Part shown: positions 13,047 through 13,311 of the stretch, in pieces
Numbering within the stretch: the stretch's first letter is position 1
Layout of the letters: each line of letters begins with the position of its first letter
Assembly: GCA_017399665.1 (NCBI GenBank)
Contig: JAFQBR010000250.1
Coordinates: forward strand, 1-13,311
From: Clostridia bacterium
GTDB taxonomy: Bacteria; Bacillota_A; Clostridia; Christensenellales; Borkfalkiaceae
Direction of reading: 5' to 3'
Length of the DNA stretch: 13,311 bases
Position numbers and translations under genes: made by a program
The notes under the pieces: generated by a model
The model's input: only the letters and a program-made list of their open reading frames with translations
Database searches by the model: none
Told to the model about the DNA's origin: nothing

Positions 13047-13311
13047 TTAGTTGTTTGAATCTATTTTTAAAATAGACATAAACGCCTCTGAAGGTATTTC
13101 AACAGAGCCTAATTTTCTCATTTTCTTTTTACCTTCTTTTTGCTTTTCTAAAAGCTTTTTCTTTCTAGTAATGTCACCGCCGTAGCATTTAGCCAAAACG
13201 TCTTTTCTAAGCGCCTTAACCGTTTCTCTTGCAATAATTTTTCCGCCAACGGCTGCTTGAACGGGAATTTCAAACATCTGTCTGGGGATAACCTCTTTAA
13301 GCTTTTCGGCA
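13047..13311 (-). CDS. lepA: Elongation factor 4 (LepA), C-terminal end only
   Basis: An open frame runs in from the right edge and stops at 13047-13049, giving 87 whole residues of the C-terminal domain unique to LepA. Seen: [18 protein letters not shown], then [40 protein letters not shown] and [13 protein letters not shown]. The CYGGDI(T/S)RK stretch and the basic helix after it are nearly invariant in the family. LepA is a ribosome-bound GTPase active in translation under stress and in initiation or assembly. The GTPase domain lies outside the window. Neighbouring hemW in this order is typical of Firmicutes. Confidence 0.97.
   Translation of the reverse strand, partial: AEKLKEVIPRQMFEIPVQAAVGGKIIARETVKALRKDVLAKCYGGDITRKKKLLEKQKEGKKKMRKLGSVEIPSEAFMSILKIDSNN

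Noticed and set aside
1..13311. Mobile element, prophage, defence system, CRISPR array or RNA gene
   Set aside because: I looked for transposase or integrase motifs, regularly spaced repeats, and tRNA-like cloverleaf sequence and saw none. The only perfect tandem repeat of note is the two-copy 23-bp unit at 9995-10040.

Overview
The window is AT-rich, densely packed bacterial chromosome. It looks like a low-GC Gram-positive anaerobe, probably an uncultured member of Clostridia (Bacillota). The reasons are AGGAGG-type ribosome binding sites, sigma-A-like promoters (one is TTGACA-17-TAAAAT), A/T-rich hairpin terminators, a DegV protein, a DUF1540-like protein, lipoproteins, and both an ATP-type and a PPi-type phosphofructokinase. 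No tRNA, rRNA, insertion sequence, prophage gene or CRISPR array was seen. The organism is an inference from these traits; no species is identified.

Layout, left to right. (1) 1-1023, plus strand: the C-terminal part of a GH31 alpha-glucosidase-like enzyme, open at the left edge, ending at a bidirectional terminator (1059-1089). (2) 1107-4056, minus strand: an operon read rplI (ribosomal protein L9), then a YbhN/LPG-synthase-TM-type membrane protein with a long acidic tail, then a GmhB/HisB-like HAD phosphatase. Its promoter is at 4141-4169. (3) 4327-4482, plus strand: a 51-residue protein with 12 cysteines, DUF1540-like, ending at a bidirectional terminator (4518-4549). (4) 4617-5471, minus strand: a DegV-family fatty-acid-binding protein. 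(5) 5694-6320, plus strand: an XRE-type regulator fused to four membrane segments. Its promoter lies so close to the ATG that the mRNA should be leaderless. (6) 6505-9723, minus strand: read pfkA, lipoprotein, paralogous lipoprotein, PPi-type phosphofructokinase. The genes are tightly spaced, with no internal terminator, behind a TGGTATAAT extended -10 promoter. (7) 10045-13311, minus strand: lepA (C-terminus only), hemW, a LacA/Maa-type sugar O-acetyltransferase and an M50-like membrane metalloprotease, ending at a terminator whose one arm sits in a perfect 23-bp tandem duplication.

How the genes fit together. Regions 2 and 7 mix housekeeping translation and heme-chaperone genes with envelope or membrane genes. 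Region 6 puts the two alternative phosphofructokinase chemistries under one likely promoter, with two related surface lipoproteins between them. With the GH31 gene this suggests a sugar-fermenting lifestyle. The less ordinary items are the cysteine-rich microprotein, the leaderless membrane-anchored regulator, the dual-PFK/lipoprotein operon, the acidic-tailed flippase-like protein with a TTG start, and the duplicated terminator arm. I did not find a clear, wholly new multi-gene system.
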